A stretch of DNA of 64,000 bases. It comes from Elainella sp. Prado103. Its GTDB lineage: Bacteria; Cyanobacteriota; Cyanobacteriia; Elainellales; Elainellaceae. Positions within the stretch are counted from its first letter, which is position 1; every line of letters begins with the position of its first letter. The translations under genes and the position numbers were made by a program. Shown piece by piece: positions 1 to 9,299 of the stretch. Under the pieces are notes generated by a model that saw only the letters and a list, made by a program, of their open reading frames with translations, was not told the DNA's origin and searched no databases. Location of the stretch: the NCBI GenBank assembly GCA_025454395.1, contig JALOOM010000025.1:43347-107346 (forward strand), given 5' to 3'.

Positions 1-1
1 A

Positions 2-1108
2 TCGGCTGCTGGAGAATATGTCGGTGGCTACACCAGCCTGACCCGACGTGAACCGATCGGCGTGGTAGGAGCGATTACTCCCTGGAACTACCCCTTTATG
101 ATGGCGATCTGGAAACTGGGGCCCGCCCTGGCAGCAGGCAACGCTGTGGTGATCAAGCCTGCTCCCAACACACCTGCGACAACGATCGAACTGGCCAAAA
201 TCGCCCTGGAGTCGGGTTTGCCCGCTGGGTTAATCAATGTAGTCACCGGTGGGGCTGAGGTCGGAGAAGCAATCTGTACCCATCCGGATATTCGCATGAT
301 TAGCTTTACGGGTAGCACCCGAACAGGCAAGCGGATCGCGACTCTGGCTGGCCCAATGGTGAAGCGGGTCACCCTAGAGTTGGGCGGAAAAGCTCCCTTT
401 ATTGTCTTTGCCGATGCAGATATTGAGGCAGCAGCCCGGGGCGCAATCCCAGCGGCATTTATGAATAGCGGACAAGACTGTACAGCCGCCACTCGTATTT
501 ATGTTCAAAGCCCAGTCTTCGATCGGTTCTTAGCCCGATTTACAGAACTGACTGAATCAATTCGCGTGGGAGACCCATTCGCCGAAACCACCGATATCGG
601 GCCACTGGCTAGTGCAACTCAACGGCTAAAAGTGCATGGTTTTGTGGAAGAAGCGCAACAACAAGGCGTGAAGGTGGCAACGGGAGGCGTAATACCCACG
701 GGGGAAGGCTTCTATTATCCACCCACCATTCTGGCGGAGGCAGCCCAGTCTGCTAGCTGCGTGCAGGAAGAAATCTTCGGCCCGGTCGTTGTCGTGAACC
801 GTTTTGAGGATGAGTCTGAAGCAATTCAACTGGCCAATGATATCCCTTACGGTTTAGCAGGCAGTGTCTGGACTCTCAACGTGCAACGAGCCATGCGGAT
901 GGCCGCAGTCATGGAATGTGGCACGGTTTGGGTGAACGATCATTTACCGATTGCTAGTGAGCAACCTCACGGGGGATTCAAACAGAGTGGCATTGGCAAA
1001 GATATGTCTTACTACGCTTTGGAAGAATATACCGTTGTCAAGCATGTCATGTTTGATATCACCGGAGACCAGAAGAAGGCTTGGCATTCTGTGGTGTTTG
1101 ACGGATAG
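2..1108 (+). CDS. Aldehyde dehydrogenase, aminobutyraldehyde-type (5' end outside window)
   Basis: NAD(P)-dependent oxidation of an aldehyde to its acid. The open frame runs in from the window edge, so only the last 368 residues are seen; the family is usually about 475-500 residues long, so roughly the first quarter is missing. Visible motifs are PWNYP (residues 27-31), the general-base Glu in LELGGK (about 126) and the nucleophile Cys in GQDCTA (about 160). The Glu-Cys spacing of 34 is normal. The C-terminal stretch with PHGGFKQSGIGKDMS and LEEYT resembles gamma-aminobutyraldehyde dehydrogenases (PatD/YdcW type), which act in putrescine breakdown. That substrate is an inference from memory of the family; betaine aldehyde is the main alternative. 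The enzyme should be cytoplasmic. Confidence 0.9.
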   Translation, partial: SAAGEYVGGYTSLTRREPIGVVGAITPWNYPFMMAIWKLGPALAAGNAVVIKPAPNTPATTIELAKIALESGLPAGLINVVTGGAEVGEAICTHPDIRMISFTGSTRTGKRIATLAGPMVKRVTLELGGKAPFIVFADADIEAAARGAIPAAFMNSGQDCTAATRIYVQSPVFDRFLARFTELTESIRVGDPFAETTDIGPLASATQRLKVHGFVEEAQQQGVKVATGGVIPTGEGFYYPPTILAEAAQSASCVQEEIFGPVVVVNRFEDESEAIQLANDIPYGLAGSVWTLNVQRAMRMAAVMECGTVWVNDHLPIASEQPHGGFKQSGIGKDMSYYALEEYTVVKHVMFDITGDQKKAWHSVVFDG

Positions 1109-1215
1109 CAATGGGTTGTCCTGAGTTGCAGTTCTCTTCAAGTAGCCAAAAGTCAGGTTATGCAGACATTTAGGTAAAGGGGAGTCGGCAAAGGGGAGCC
1201 CAGTTTGTTGAATAT

Positions 1216-1473
1216 CTAAAGGAATTCAATGGATTGTTCTCCCGATTGTTCTTGCAGCGATTGCCAACCAGCTTGCCAAAGCGATCGATCCTTGAGTTGC
1301 TTGGCATTCAGCCAAAATCGCACTGAGGGATCGCAGGCAGCCACCATCTCAGCAAAAACCCAGGCTCCTTCATTTTTGCGATTCACCACCTGAAAGTGTC
1401 GCCAACCCCAGGTGGTTTGTTGAGAAGTCCACTTCGAACCAACCAGGTAGGGAAATTTTTGTTTCTTTGCCAT
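1216..1473 (-). CDS. TIGR02450-type Trp-rich small protein
   Basis: 85 residues with six Trp. The pattern of SKWTS near the N-terminus, HFQVV in the middle and W.AGW near the C-terminus is that of the TIGR02450 family of small Trp-rich proteins, found in cyanobacteria and proteobacteria and without a known function. It starts MAKKQKFPYLVGSKW and has no signal peptide or membrane segment. It lies convergent to the aldehyde dehydrogenase, with about 107 bp between them, and divergent from sigA. The family call is from memory of its pattern. Confidence 0.7.
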   Translation of the reverse strand: MAKKQKFPYLVGSKWTSQQTTWGWRHFQVVNRKNEGAWVFAEMVAACDPSVRFWLNAKQLKDRSLWQAGWQSLQEQSGEQSIEFL

Positions 1474-2208
1474 ACGGTTGAACCGTTTTCAATCGAAATG
1501 ATCAGAAATCACTAGCAATATTGAGTCAATCACCGATCAATTGAGGAAAGACATTAGGGCTATTCAGTTTACTATTCCCTATTTTGTAACAAAAAATAAC
1601 GCGAAGAAAAAAATGGAATTCTTGGCAATTTAGCCTTGTTTTTTCTCCCAGTTCTCAAATGTTCGGTTATGCTGAATTCATAACAAATCTCCCATCAACC
1701 CTTGCATCTCGTTCCAGTCGGGAGCACTTCCTGAAAATTTTGCTTTGTGGAGCCATCCGGTTTGAAAGATTTTGTTGCTTGCAAAGAAATTGGTGTAACT
1801 TTCAGCAGATCGAGCCTGCTTTTCAGGTTTTTCAACTTTTCAAGACGAGAATTGTGAAAAAGCGTGCAACTTTTGTGAGAAAAGTTACAATCGGAGAGGT
1901 TTCGGCAAAATCCGCAGGCAATGATTCCCGTTTTGGTGCGGTTCCCAGCATGTGCTGAGGAAGAGCATGGTGCCTTCTGGAGTAGCTACCGGCTAGCATG
2001 ATGAATTGGTCTTATTCATTTGTGGCAAGAGATCTATGGTTAGAGATCATGATGTTGTTCAAGCTCGTGACTCCTGTCCACCGATGATTCAAACCCACCG
2101 GTACTCAAGCCGACTTTTGAACAAAGACTCACCCAATGACCAGGTCGTGATAATCCTTGGTTTTTGATTAACCTTTTTACTTGAAATAAGGAGCATGAGG
2201 AGCGCGGC
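1474..2208. promoter_or_regulatory. Long gene-free region upstream of sigA
   Basis: 735 bp without a convincing gene separate the Trp-rich protein from sigA. An open frame at 1659-1958 (+) has no recognisable domain, odd composition and no ribosome site, and I do not accept it. The stretch is AT-rich at 1560-1640 and should hold the sigA promoters and a long leader. A TACAAT at 1886-1891 could be a -10 box, but I see no convincing -35 partner. The sigA ribosome site is probably GAGGAG at 2197-2202, six bases before the ATG. An ATG at 2195 opens a five-codon frame whose TGA overlaps the sigA start. Confidence 0.4.
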
Positions 2209-3354
2209 ATGACCCAGGCTAATGACGTACTCGAAACCCTTGATCAGACCGAGAGTAACCTTGATGAACTCTTGATTGACGGAGGAGATGATCGAGACGA
2301 TATGTTTGATGCCCAGCCTGACGACGAGGAGGATGGCGATGGCAAAGCGGCGAAGGGAGGAGCTCGCCGCCGGACACAAGCCAAAAAGAAGCACTATACG
2401 GAAGATTCAATTCGTCTTTACCTGCAAGAAATTGGTCGAATTCGCCTCTTGAGAGCAGATGAAGAGATTGAATTGGCTCGCAAAATTGCTGATTTGCTGG
2501 AGTTAGAGCGAATTCGCGATAAGTTGTGTGAACGCCTCGATCGGACACCTCAAGATTTTGAAAGAAATTTGGAGATCTGGGCCAATGAGGTCAATCAGCC
2601 TCTTCCGAAGTTCCGCCGTCGTTTGCATGAAGGACGACGTGCTAAGGAGAAAATGGTGCAGTCGAACCTGCGGTTGGTTGTTTCAATCGCTAAGAAATAC
2701 ATGAACCGTGGTTTATCGTTCCAGGATTTGATCCAGGAAGGTAGCTTAGGTCTGATTCGAGCGGCTGAAAAGTTCGACCACGAAAAAGGCTACAAGTTCT
2801 CGACCTACGCAACTTGGTGGATTCGTCAGGCGATTACACGCGCCATTGCCGATCAATCTCGGACGATTCGGTTGCCGGTTCACCTCTATGAAACCATTTC
2901 GCGCATCAAGAAAACGACCAAGTTGCTCTCGCAGGAGATGGGGCGGAAGCCAACTGAGGAAGAGATTGCAACGCGGATGGAGATGACGATTGAAAAGCTC
3001 CGGTTTATTGCCAAATCTGCTCAATTGCCCATTTCGTTGGAAACACCGATCGGTAAAGAGGAAGATTCTCGCTTGGGAGACTTCATTGAATCCGATGGTG
3101 AAACTCCTGAGGATCAGGTTTCCAAGAATTTGCTCCGCGAAGATCTGGAGAATGTTTTGGGTACCCTGAGCCCCCGTGAACGAGATGTGTTGCGCCTACG
3201 CTATGGTTTGGATGATGGGCGGATGAAAACCCTAGAGGAGATCGGGCAGATCTTCAACGTAACGCGGGAACGCATCCGGCAGATTGAAGCCAAAGCCCTC
3301 CGCAAACTACGTCATCCCAATCGCAATAGTGTGCTGAAGGAATATATCCGCTAA
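2209..3354 (+). CDS. sigA: Principal RNA polymerase sigma factor SigA/RpoD
   Basis: 381 residues, the size of cyanobacterial group 1 sigma factors. An acidic N-terminus (many Asp/Glu in residues 15-50) leads to region 1.2 ([11 protein letters not shown], about 63-73), region 2 with [27 protein letters not shown] and the promoter-melting [15 protein letters not shown], region 3, and region 4 with [15 protein letters not shown] and the helix-turn-helix ending [17 protein letters not shown]. It directs core polymerase to vegetative promoters. The ATG follows GAGGAG by six bases. A long 5' region precedes it and an intrinsic terminator follows, so it is probably transcribed alone. Group 1 rather than group 2 is inferred from the long acidic N-terminus and the full set of regions. 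Confidence 0.95.
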   Translation: MTQANDVLETLDQTESNLDELLIDGGDDRDDMFDAQPDDEEDGDGKAAKGGARRRTQAKKKHYTEDSIRLYLQEIGRIRLLRADEEIELARKIADLLELERIRDKLCERLDRTPQDFERNLEIWANEVNQPLPKFRRRLHEGRRAKEKMVQSNLRLVVSIAKKYMNRGLSFQDLIQEGSLGLIRAAEKFDHEKGYKFSTYATWWIRQAITRAIADQSRTIRLPVHLYETISRIKKTTKLLSQEMGRKPTEEEIATRMEMTIEKLRFIAKSAQLPISLETPIGKEEDSRLGDFIESDGETPEDQVSKNLLREDLENVLGTLSPRERDVLRLRYGLDDGRMKTLEEIGQIFNVTRERIRQIEAKALRKLRHPNRNSVLKEYIR

Positions 3355-3379
3355 ATCAAGCTCCAATTTCATGCATTGC

Positions 3380-3408
3380 AACCTGTCTCTAACAAAGGCA
3401 GGTTTTTT
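3380..3408 (+). terminator. Intrinsic terminator of sigA
   Basis: Inverted repeat AACCTG (3380-3385) / CAGGTT (3399-3404) with a 13-base loop, merging into a run of T. It starts 25 bp after the sigA stop codon. Confidence 0.65.
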
Positions 3409-3444
3409 GTTGCCTCTAAAAACTGGCAGGCATGAGAACAGGCA

Positions 3445-4263
3445 TTAGAATTCGTAGGGGTTTGCAGGCGTGGGAATAGGGGTTAAGGTTTTAGCATTGA
3501 TCACAAGTTGTCGTTTATCCGCTAACGTTTCGGTGATCATTTCACCTTCTATCCGAAACCATTGATCCGGTTTATAGGCAGAACGATCGCCTGCCGGTAA
3601 CTTCACAGGGAGCCCCACTGGATAAGCATCAGCCGCACAGCAGGTAATCACAAATCGGGCAATGCCCACATAGGTTTCAGGGATATCCGGCAAATGGATC
3701 GCGAACCCTTCAACATTTACTTTTTGCCCTGTATAAGCATCCGGTTCGGGATAAACATTGAGCAGCCGAATCCATTCAATCAAGGTGCGATTTTCCGGCT
3801 TGGTAGCACCGCGAAAAGCTTGGGGCTGCGATCGAGTCATGGTCAGCGTTTCCGTTACCCCACGATCGAGCGCCATCTGACTACTAAACGGTTGAGGCAC
3901 AAACTGAAGCCCGAACAGCGCAATGACCACTAGCAACAGGCTACTCCAAGTGGGAGGAAACAAGGAAAGATGGGGCGCGGTGATCGGGAAAGGTTGATTG
4001 GTTTGACGCAAACGAGCTTTGAGCACAAGACTCAGTTGCACCAATTTAACGATTGTCAAACCAATCAAGAAAAAGCCAGCACTGTACGCGAGCCAGATGT
4101 AATTCGGATGCAGCAGCAGTTTGATCTTGCCCGTCAACCAATATTGCAACAGGAGAACACCCCAAGCCAGGATAGCAGCCATATCCAGGAATGCTTGCCG
4201 CCAAAACGCACTTTTAGAGGGACGTAGCGGCGAAGCTGTTTCTAAGTCAGATTGAATCGTCAT
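3445..4263 (-). CDS. TIGR03943-family protein (YcgQ-like), partner of the upstream permease
   Basis: 272 residues. Three hydrophobic segments lie in the N-terminal half: about 25-45 (ILAWGVLLLQYWL), 57-78 (AYSAGFFLIGLTIVKLV) and 105-125 (LLLVVIALFGLQFV). The soluble C-terminal domain carries FVITCCAADAYPVGLPV, a pair of adjacent Cys typical of TIGR03943/DUF1980 proteins. These occur next to DUF318-type permeases and are thought to form a two-part transporter; the substrate is not settled. Here the gene starts 18 bp after the permease stop on the same strand, so the two are very likely one operon. The Cys pair could bind metal, which is inference. Confidence 0.8.
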   Translation of the reverse strand: MTIQSDLETASPLRPSKSAFWRQAFLDMAAILAWGVLLLQYWLTGKIKLLLHPNYIWLAYSAGFFLIGLTIVKLVQLSLVLKARLRQTNQPFPITAPHLSLFPPTWSSLLLVVIALFGLQFVPQPFSSQMALDRGVTETLTMTRSQPQAFRGATKPENRTLIEWIRLLNVYPEPDAYTGQKVNVEGFAIHLPDIPETYVGIARFVITCCAADAYPVGLPVKLPAGDRSAYKPDQWFRIEGEMITETLADKRQLVINAKTLTPIPTPANPYEF

Positions 4264-4281
4264 GCTGCCTCGATCGAGCTT

Positions 4282-5337
4282 TTAGCTTACGTAGAGATTG
4301 ATCAGCAGGGTGACCAGAAAGGTGAGCTGCCCCGCTAACACAAAAATATAGACAATAGCCCGGGGGCGGAAAACGGTGACCAACAGGGCAAAATTCTTCA
4401 GGTCGATCATTGGGCCAAAAATCAAAAAGGCCAGCAATGAACCCGTCGTGAACGTAGAGGCAAAGGATAGAGCAAAGAAGGCATCAACCGTGGAGCAGAT
4501 CGATACCACTGCCGCCAGAGTCATCATTGCCACAATCGAGCTAACCGTGCCTTGCCCCAAACTCAAAATCATTTCTCGAGGCACAGCCACTTGCACGATC
4601 GCCGCGATCGCCGATCCAATAATCAAAATCCCGCCCAACTCACGCAATTCCTGAATGACATTATCCATCATCAATCGCAAGCGTTCTGGCACCGGACGAG
4701 ACAGATTAGCGTCAACCATCATGGCTGCAGCTTGACCACTCCCATCAAACTGTAAGGGTTGGTTCGACTGCCCCAGGAAAAAAGTACCCGATTGTAGAAG
4801 GGGAGAATCTAAGCCCGCAGCAGATGAGGTGGAAGTTGCCCTAGATGGTCTGTGTGCTCGACGAGCAGCTTGCGGCACCAACATGGCACGTGCCACCGCC
4901 GGTTGCATTAACGGACGCAAATCCGTCTGACTACTAAACACCCAACCGATCAAGGTGGCAATCAGCAGCGAGAACCCGATGCGCAGAAACACCATTTCCG
5001 GTTGATCGCGAAAGGCCACCCAAGTCGCCCAAAACACAACGGGATTGACCACCGGAGCCGCCAACAAAAACCCGATCGCCATGGCAGCCGGTGCGCCCTG
5101 AATGATCAACCGTCGAGCCACGGGCACATTGCCACATTCACAAACTGGAAACAAGAAACCGATCAAACTACCGGCCAATGCCGCCAAGAGAGGATGTTTG
5201 GGAATTGCGGCAACGAGCTTTCGTTCATCTACAAAAAAGAGCAAAGCGCTCGAAAATAACACCCCAATTAACAAAAAGGGGATCGCTTCAACGAGCAAAC
5301 TAAAAAACAGGGTCAGCGTTGCATTCAGATGGGTCAT
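4282..5337 (-). CDS. DUF318-type permease (YcgR-like)
   Basis: About 351 residues from the ATG at 5337. An upstream in-frame TTG at 5364 is possible but weaker. Hydrophobic helices fill both halves. The N-terminal half carries the family signature FPVCECGNVPVARRL followed by GFLLAAPVVNPVVFWATW. A hydrophilic loop of about 70 residues rich in Ala, Ser and Pro separates the halves. The second half has SICSTVDAFFALSFAS and FGPMIDLKN, a diverged copy of the first, as expected for an internally duplicated permease. The gene is first in an operon with the TIGR03943 gene. The transported species is unknown; a metal or sulfur compound would suit the conserved Cys motifs. Confidence 0.8.
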   Translation of the reverse strand: MTHLNATLTLFFSLLVEAIPFLLIGVLFSSALLFFVDERKLVAAIPKHPLLAALAGSLIGFLFPVCECGNVPVARRLIIQGAPAAMAIGFLLAAPVVNPVVFWATWVAFRDQPEMVFLRIGFSLLIATLIGWVFSSQTDLRPLMQPAVARAMLVPQAARRAHRPSRATSTSSAAGLDSPLLQSGTFFLGQSNQPLQFDGSGQAAAMMVDANLSRPVPERLRLMMDNVIQELRELGGILIIGSAIAAIVQVAVPREMILSLGQGTVSSIVAMMTLAAVVSICSTVDAFFALSFASTFTTGSLLAFLIFGPMIDLKNFALLVTVFRPRAIVYIFVLAGQLTFLVTLLINLYVS

Positions 5338-5504
5338 GCCTGGTGTGGGAGTCGAGGAAATCAAACAGTTAGAGCAGGCGAGCCTGATGGGTCATTGTAC
5401 CTGATTCGATCGAGTTTTCAGTCCTATCCATCATAAAGACTCCCCCCAGATCTACCTCTGACTGGATTGATTCCAATCGGTTCAAACGCTCTAACTCGCC
5501 GTTT

Positions 5505-6998
5505 TTAGGTCGCAAATCGCTGCACTGCCAACACCAGATTTTCCGTCCAGTATTCAGTTAATTCAACACTGGCGGCTTCGACCATGACACGAATGACAGG
5601 TTCGGTGCCAGAAGCTCGCACTAACACCCGCCCCTGATCGCCCATTTCTGCCTCAGCGTGAGCGATCGCCTGTTGCAATTGATCATCCTGTTGCCAGTTC
5701 AACCGCCGCTCACGATCCTCAACCCGCACATTTTTGAGAATTTGCGGATAGGTCTGGAAACTTTGATCCATCAAGTCGGCCAACGAAGTATCCGAACGCT
5801 GAACGAGAGCCGCCAGATGCAAGGCCGTTAGTAGCCCATCTCCCGAAACGCCATAGTGAGGACAGAGAATATGCCCCGACTGTTCACCCCCTAACTTGGC
5901 TCCCAGCTTCAGCATTTCTGCATGGACATACTGATCGCCCACCGCTGTCCGCACCAGTGAACCACCCTGGTTTTGCCAAGCTCGCTCAAAGCCTAGATTG
6001 GCCATCACCGTCGAGATAATTAAGTTCTCTGGCAGTTGATTGGCTTGCCGCAAGTCTTGCCCCCAGAAATACAAAATGTAGTCCCCATCGACCACCCGCC
6101 CAGAAGCATCGACCGCCATCACCCGATCGGCATCACCATCAAACGCAAAGCCCAGATCAGCTCCATGGTTGGCCACAGCAGCCTTCAGGGGTTCTAAGTG
6201 AGTTGAGCCACAATTCACATTGATGCGATTCCCATCCGCATAGTCATGCAGACAAATCAACTTAGCACCCATTTGTTCAAACACTTGCGGAGCCACACCT
6301 GTCGCTGCTCCCCAGGCCAAATCAAGCACCACCTTCATGCCAGTTAAATTCACCTGGGGTAACAAGGGACGATGCAGCGCAGCCATGTAGTCTTGAATTA
6401 ATTCTGGACGGTGATAGTGTTGCCCCCATTGATTGACGGCAGGCTTGGTGGGCGGCATGACCCCATACCGATCGGATCCATCCAGGGCTGGCAGGCATTT
6501 TCCCCGCAGGGCTGATTCGATCGCAGTTTGTAGGGGTGCCGCCAGTTTCGTGCCATCTGCCCCAAAAAACTTGATGCCATTATCTTCCGGCGGGTTATGG
6601 CTGGCTGAAATCATTACCCCCCCGATCGCTTCCGTCGCATAGGTGAGGTAGGAAACCGTTGGGGTGGGGCAAAGTCCAAGGTTCCAAACTTCCAGTCCGG
6701 CTGCGGTTAACCCGGCTGACAACGCCATTGCCAGCATGTGGCTTGAGTTACGAGAATCTTGTCCCAAAATAATCGTGCGGCTCATCGAACTCTGGGTTTG
6801 CAACACCTGACCCGCCCAATAGCCGATTTGCAGCGCCAGAGGAGCCGTCAGCAGTTCCCCCGCCTTACCTCGAATCCCATCTGTCCCAAACAACCGAGAA
6901 GCAGGCAGAGACAACGTTCCCCAAGGGTGAGCGCCAGCAGTTGGTGCAAACTCCGGCAGAGAATTAGCAGGATTGCCCGAAGCAGACGATAAAACCAT
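5505..6998 (-). CDS. glmM: Phosphoglucosamine mutase GlmM
   Basis: Converts glucosamine-6-phosphate to glucosamine-1-phosphate, the step before UDP-GlcNAc for peptidoglycan and lipid A. 497 residues from the ATG at 6998, which has GGAG nine to eleven bases upstream. The open frame continues 102 codons further upstream, but that extension is Cys-rich, runs through a tandem repeat (7176-7234) and has no counterpart in the family, so I reject it. Visible are FGTDGIRG (37-44), the phosphoserine loop [17 protein letters not shown] with active Ser133, the metal loop DGDADR and the phosphate-binding RASGTEP near the C-terminus. The extra 30 residues before FGTDG are normal for cyanobacterial GlmM as I recall it. 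Confidence 0.93.
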   Translation of the reverse strand: MVLSSASGNPANSLPEFAPTAGAHPWGTLSLPASRLFGTDGIRGKAGELLTAPLALQIGYWAGQVLQTQSSMSRTIILGQDSRNSSHMLAMALSAGLTAAGLEVWNLGLCPTPTVSYLTYATEAIGGVMISASHNPPEDNGIKFFGADGTKLAAPLQTAIESALRGKCLPALDGSDRYGVMPPTKPAVNQWGQHYHRPELIQDYMAALHRPLLPQVNLTGMKVVLDLAWGAATGVAPQVFEQMGAKLICLHDYADGNRINVNCGSTHLEPLKAAVANHGADLGFAFDGDADRVMAVDASGRVVDGDYILYFWGQDLRQANQLPENLIISTVMANLGFERAWQNQGGSLVRTAVGDQYVHAEMLKLGAKLGGEQSGHILCPHYGVSGDGLLTALHLAALVQRSDTSLADLMDQSFQTYPQILKNVRVEDRERRLNWQQDDQLQQAIAHAEAEMGDQGRVLVRASGTEPVIRVMVEAASVELTEYWTENLVLAVQRFAT

Positions 6999-7175
6999 AT
7001 TCCGTTTCACTCCACATACCACACTCACAGCGGAGGATAGCACAATCCACTCAGAATAAGCACATTTCCCTAGCCATTTCACTATTCGCTGAGCAAAGGG
7101 GCAGTCCGGAAAGCCTCCATACTGGAAAGCCTCAACTCGCTTGATCAAAACTTTAGAGTAGTTGAGATAACCAGC

Positions 7176-7234
7176 AGTGCCAAAGTGCCTGCAAGTACCA
7201 AAGTGCCTGCAAGTGCCAAAGTGCCTGCAAGTGC
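7176..7234. repeat. 18-bp tandem repeat upstream of glmM
   Basis: Three copies of an 18-bp unit (agtgccaaagtgcctgca; 7176-7193, 7194-7211 with one change, 7212-7229) and a 5-bp partial copy. It lies in the 366-bp gap 6999-7364 between glmM and the next gene, which otherwise shows nothing beyond the glmM ribosome site. Because 18 is a multiple of three, the repeat keeps the glmM frame open upstream and makes a false N-terminal extension. Confidence 0.9.
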
Positions 7235-7364
7235 TCACTTTACAGTGCTCACTCGAGTTTCTCGGCTGATCCCGAATTCGGGGGCAAGCTAGTATCCTCA
7301 GCAACTTGCGGTTACTTTATGCAGATTACTTTACGCAGATTACTTGAAACCACCAACCTCCTGT

Positions 7365-7706
7365 TTAGACCCCAACCTCTTCAAGCAACGCCAGCATCGC
7401 CGCCAGTGACAGATTTTGCTGGATATAGCGGGGGCAATCCGGTTGATAGGGAGCTTGCAATCGATCGATCGATTCTACGGTTGCCGTCTCAGGTAGGATC
7501 GGCACATCCGGATCAAAAGCAGTTGGGCGCATGAGTGAGCTAGAAAACCCCTTGAAGATCGAGATCTCATCTGCCTCACCCTCTACAATTGCTTTCACGA
7601 GCAACACTTCCTGAGGTCGGCGTAGAGTGTATTGCTCCAGGCGATAGCCAATAGATTGTTTCACAGTACTTTTCTTCTTTTGAGTTTTCTTTATCTTTTC
7701 ATCCAA
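7365..7706 (-). CDS. Small cyanobacterial hypothetical protein
   Basis: 113 residues. It has a very basic start (MDEKIKKTQKKKS), then a compact region with YRLEQYTLRRPQEVLLVKA and EADEISIFKGFSSSL, and an acidic hydrophobic end (LAAMLALLEEVGV). The middle looks like a small alpha/beta domain conserved in cyanobacteria and plastids, but I cannot name it with certainty. There is no signal peptide or membrane helix. It is transcribed toward glmM with a 366-bp gap, so probably from its own promoter. The reading frame is credible because the composition is protein-like throughout and the start is clean. Confidence 0.7.
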   Translation of the reverse strand: MDEKIKKTQKKKSTVKQSIGYRLEQYTLRRPQEVLLVKAIVEGEADEISIFKGFSSSLMRPTAFDPDVPILPETATVESIDRLQAPYQPDCPRYIQQNLSLAAMLALLEEVGV

Positions 7707-7834
7707 ATTTTAATGACATTTTAATAAATCATTGTTAATACTTCATGATTAACAACCGATAACGACCGTAATCCTGAATTGGATTTGAACGAACTCAGCA
7801 TTTTGCGGCAATTGCAACTTTTGCAAATCTTGTG

Positions 7835-7909
7835 GCAACTCAACTCTGAAGCAACTCAACTCTGAAGCAACTCAACTCTGAAGCAACTCAAGTCTGAAGC
7901 AACTCAACT
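7835..7909. repeat. 16-bp tandem repeat upstream of the first lpxD
   Basis: Four full units of gcaactcaactctgaa (7835-7850, 7851-7866, 7867-7882, 7883-7898 with one change) and a partial fifth. It lies in the 320-bp gap 7707-8026, which holds no gene. A second short duplication (ttggatgaag) lies at about 7987-8010, just before the lpxD start. The promoter of lpxD should be here, but I cannot place it. Confidence 0.9.
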
Positions 7910-8026
7910 AAAAAGTAATAAGATTAAGCGGTTCAACGCTGGATGCTCAAACATTCACCCGCACCCGCACCCGCCGGAAATTCTAGTTGGATGAAGTCAG
8001 TTGGATGAAGATAGAAGTGAATCAAG

Positions 8027-9142
8027 ATGAAGTTTAGCCAGTTGATCCAGTCTCTTAGCAGCGATCAGGCTGAGTTAGTTCAGACCTCAAGCTTGATCGA
8101 GCACCCTGCTTGCGATCCTGACCTGACCAGCCTAGCCGCGATCGAGGAAGCTCAGGCGGGTAGTCTCAGCTACATTGAGGGCAGTAAGTTTGCCCGTGCC
8201 GTGCAAATCACCCAGGCAAGCGCCGTCATTTTGCCAATGCAAGCGAGTTTGCAACAAATGGCCACCGATCGCCACATTGCCTGGATCGCCTCCTCGGAAC
8301 CAAAACTCTTGTTCGCCTATGCGGTTCGGTTATTTTACCAACCCTTGCCCCTGGAACCCGGAATTCATCCGACAGCCGTGATCGATCCAACGGTGGAACT
8401 GGCAGAAGATGTGGCGATCGGAGCCTACGCAGTGATCCGGGCGGGTGTGAAGCTGGGCAGGGGTGTCACCATACATCCGCAAGTGGTGATCTACCCAGAG
8501 GTCAACATTGGCGATCGAACGACTCTCCATGCGGGCTGCATCATCCATGAACGCACCCAAATCGGTAGAGATTGCGTGATCCACAGTGGAGCAGTAATTG
8601 GGGCGGAAGGATTTGGCTTCGTCCCCTCTGCCAAGGGTTGGGTGAAATTGGAACAGTCGGGCGTGACCGTGTTAGAAGATCAGGTAGAGGTAGGCTGCAA
8701 TGCCACGATCGATCGCCCTGCGGTGGGAGAAACACGGATCGGCTACAACTCTAAGTTGGATAACCTGGTGCATGTCGGACACAATTGCCAGATCAGTCCC
8801 AATTGCATTTTGGCGGCACAGGTCGGCATGGCCGGGGGCAGCAAAACAGGGCAGTGGGTGATTTTAGGCGGGCAGGTAGGGGTCGCCAACCAAACTGACA
8901 TTGGGGACAAGGTGCAGGCAGGAGCGAAAGCCGGACTCCATGGCACGATCGCCCCTGGCAGCATTATGATGGGCAATCCGGCCAGCCCCTACAAAACCTT
9001 CCTGAAAGCCTCCGCTATTTACAATCGCTTACCTGCCATGCACCAAACCTTGCGGCAACTCCAACAACAGGTCGAGTTCTTACAGCAGCAAATCCAGGAA
9101 TTACAAGACCAGGCGAATTCTCATGAGAGCCGGTCTGATTGA
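8027..9142 (+). CDS. lpxD: UDP-3-O-acylglucosamine N-acyltransferase LpxD, copy 1
   Basis: Third step of lipid A synthesis: adds the N-linked acyl chain to UDP-3-O-acyl-glucosamine. 371 residues. The N-terminal uridine-binding domain (1-110, with SYIEGSKFA) is followed by a left-handed beta-helix of hexapeptide repeats (about 110-320, with [24 protein letters not shown] and ATIDRPAVGET). The catalytic His sits in NLVHVGHNCQI. The C-terminus is a long Gln-rich helix (QQQVEFLQQQIQELQ), longer than in copy 2. It starts at an ATG with only a weak GAAG upstream. It is followed on the same strand by a second lpxD after 157 bp of repeats. Confidence 0.93.
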   Translation: MKFSQLIQSLSSDQAELVQTSSLIEHPACDPDLTSLAAIEEAQAGSLSYIEGSKFARAVQITQASAVILPMQASLQQMATDRHIAWIASSEPKLLFAYAVRLFYQPLPLEPGIHPTAVIDPTVELAEDVAIGAYAVIRAGVKLGRGVTIHPQVVIYPEVNIGDRTTLHAGCIIHERTQIGRDCVIHSGAVIGAEGFGFVPSAKGWVKLEQSGVTVLEDQVEVGCNATIDRPAVGETRIGYNSKLDNLVHVGHNCQISPNCILAAQVGMAGGSKTGQWVILGGQVGVANQTDIGDKVQAGAKAGLHGTIAPGSIMMGNPASPYKTFLKASAIYNRLPAMHQTLRQLQQQVEFLQQQIQELQDQANSHESRSD

Positions 9143-9185
9143 TGAATTCGTTTGGTTCAGAGCCACTTGATTCAGAGCCACTTGA

Positions 9186-9251
9186 GAGCCACTTAATTCA
9201 GAATTCAGAGTCACTTGAGAGCCACTTAATTCAGAATTCAGAGTCACTTGA
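9186..9251. repeat. 33-bp perfect tandem duplication between the two lpxD genes
   Basis: Two identical 33-bp units (9186-9218 and 9219-9251), each containing gagccacttaattcagaatt. Shorter related pieces (attcagagccacttga and variants) flank them from about 9156 to 9272. Almost the whole lpxD-lpxD spacer is built from this family. Confidence 0.9.
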
Positions 9252-9299
9252 TTCAAAGCCACTTGATTCAGACAGAGCGACTTTAATCGGAGCAACACC

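Noticed and set aside
1659..1958. 99-codon frame upstream of sigA
   Set aside because: No domain, no ribosome site, odd composition; it lies in what should be the sigA leader.
6999..7304. 102-codon N-terminal extension of GlmM
   Set aside because: It runs through an 18-bp tandem repeat, is Cys-rich and unlike any mutase, while the ATG at 6998 has a good ribosome site just before the family's usual N-terminus.
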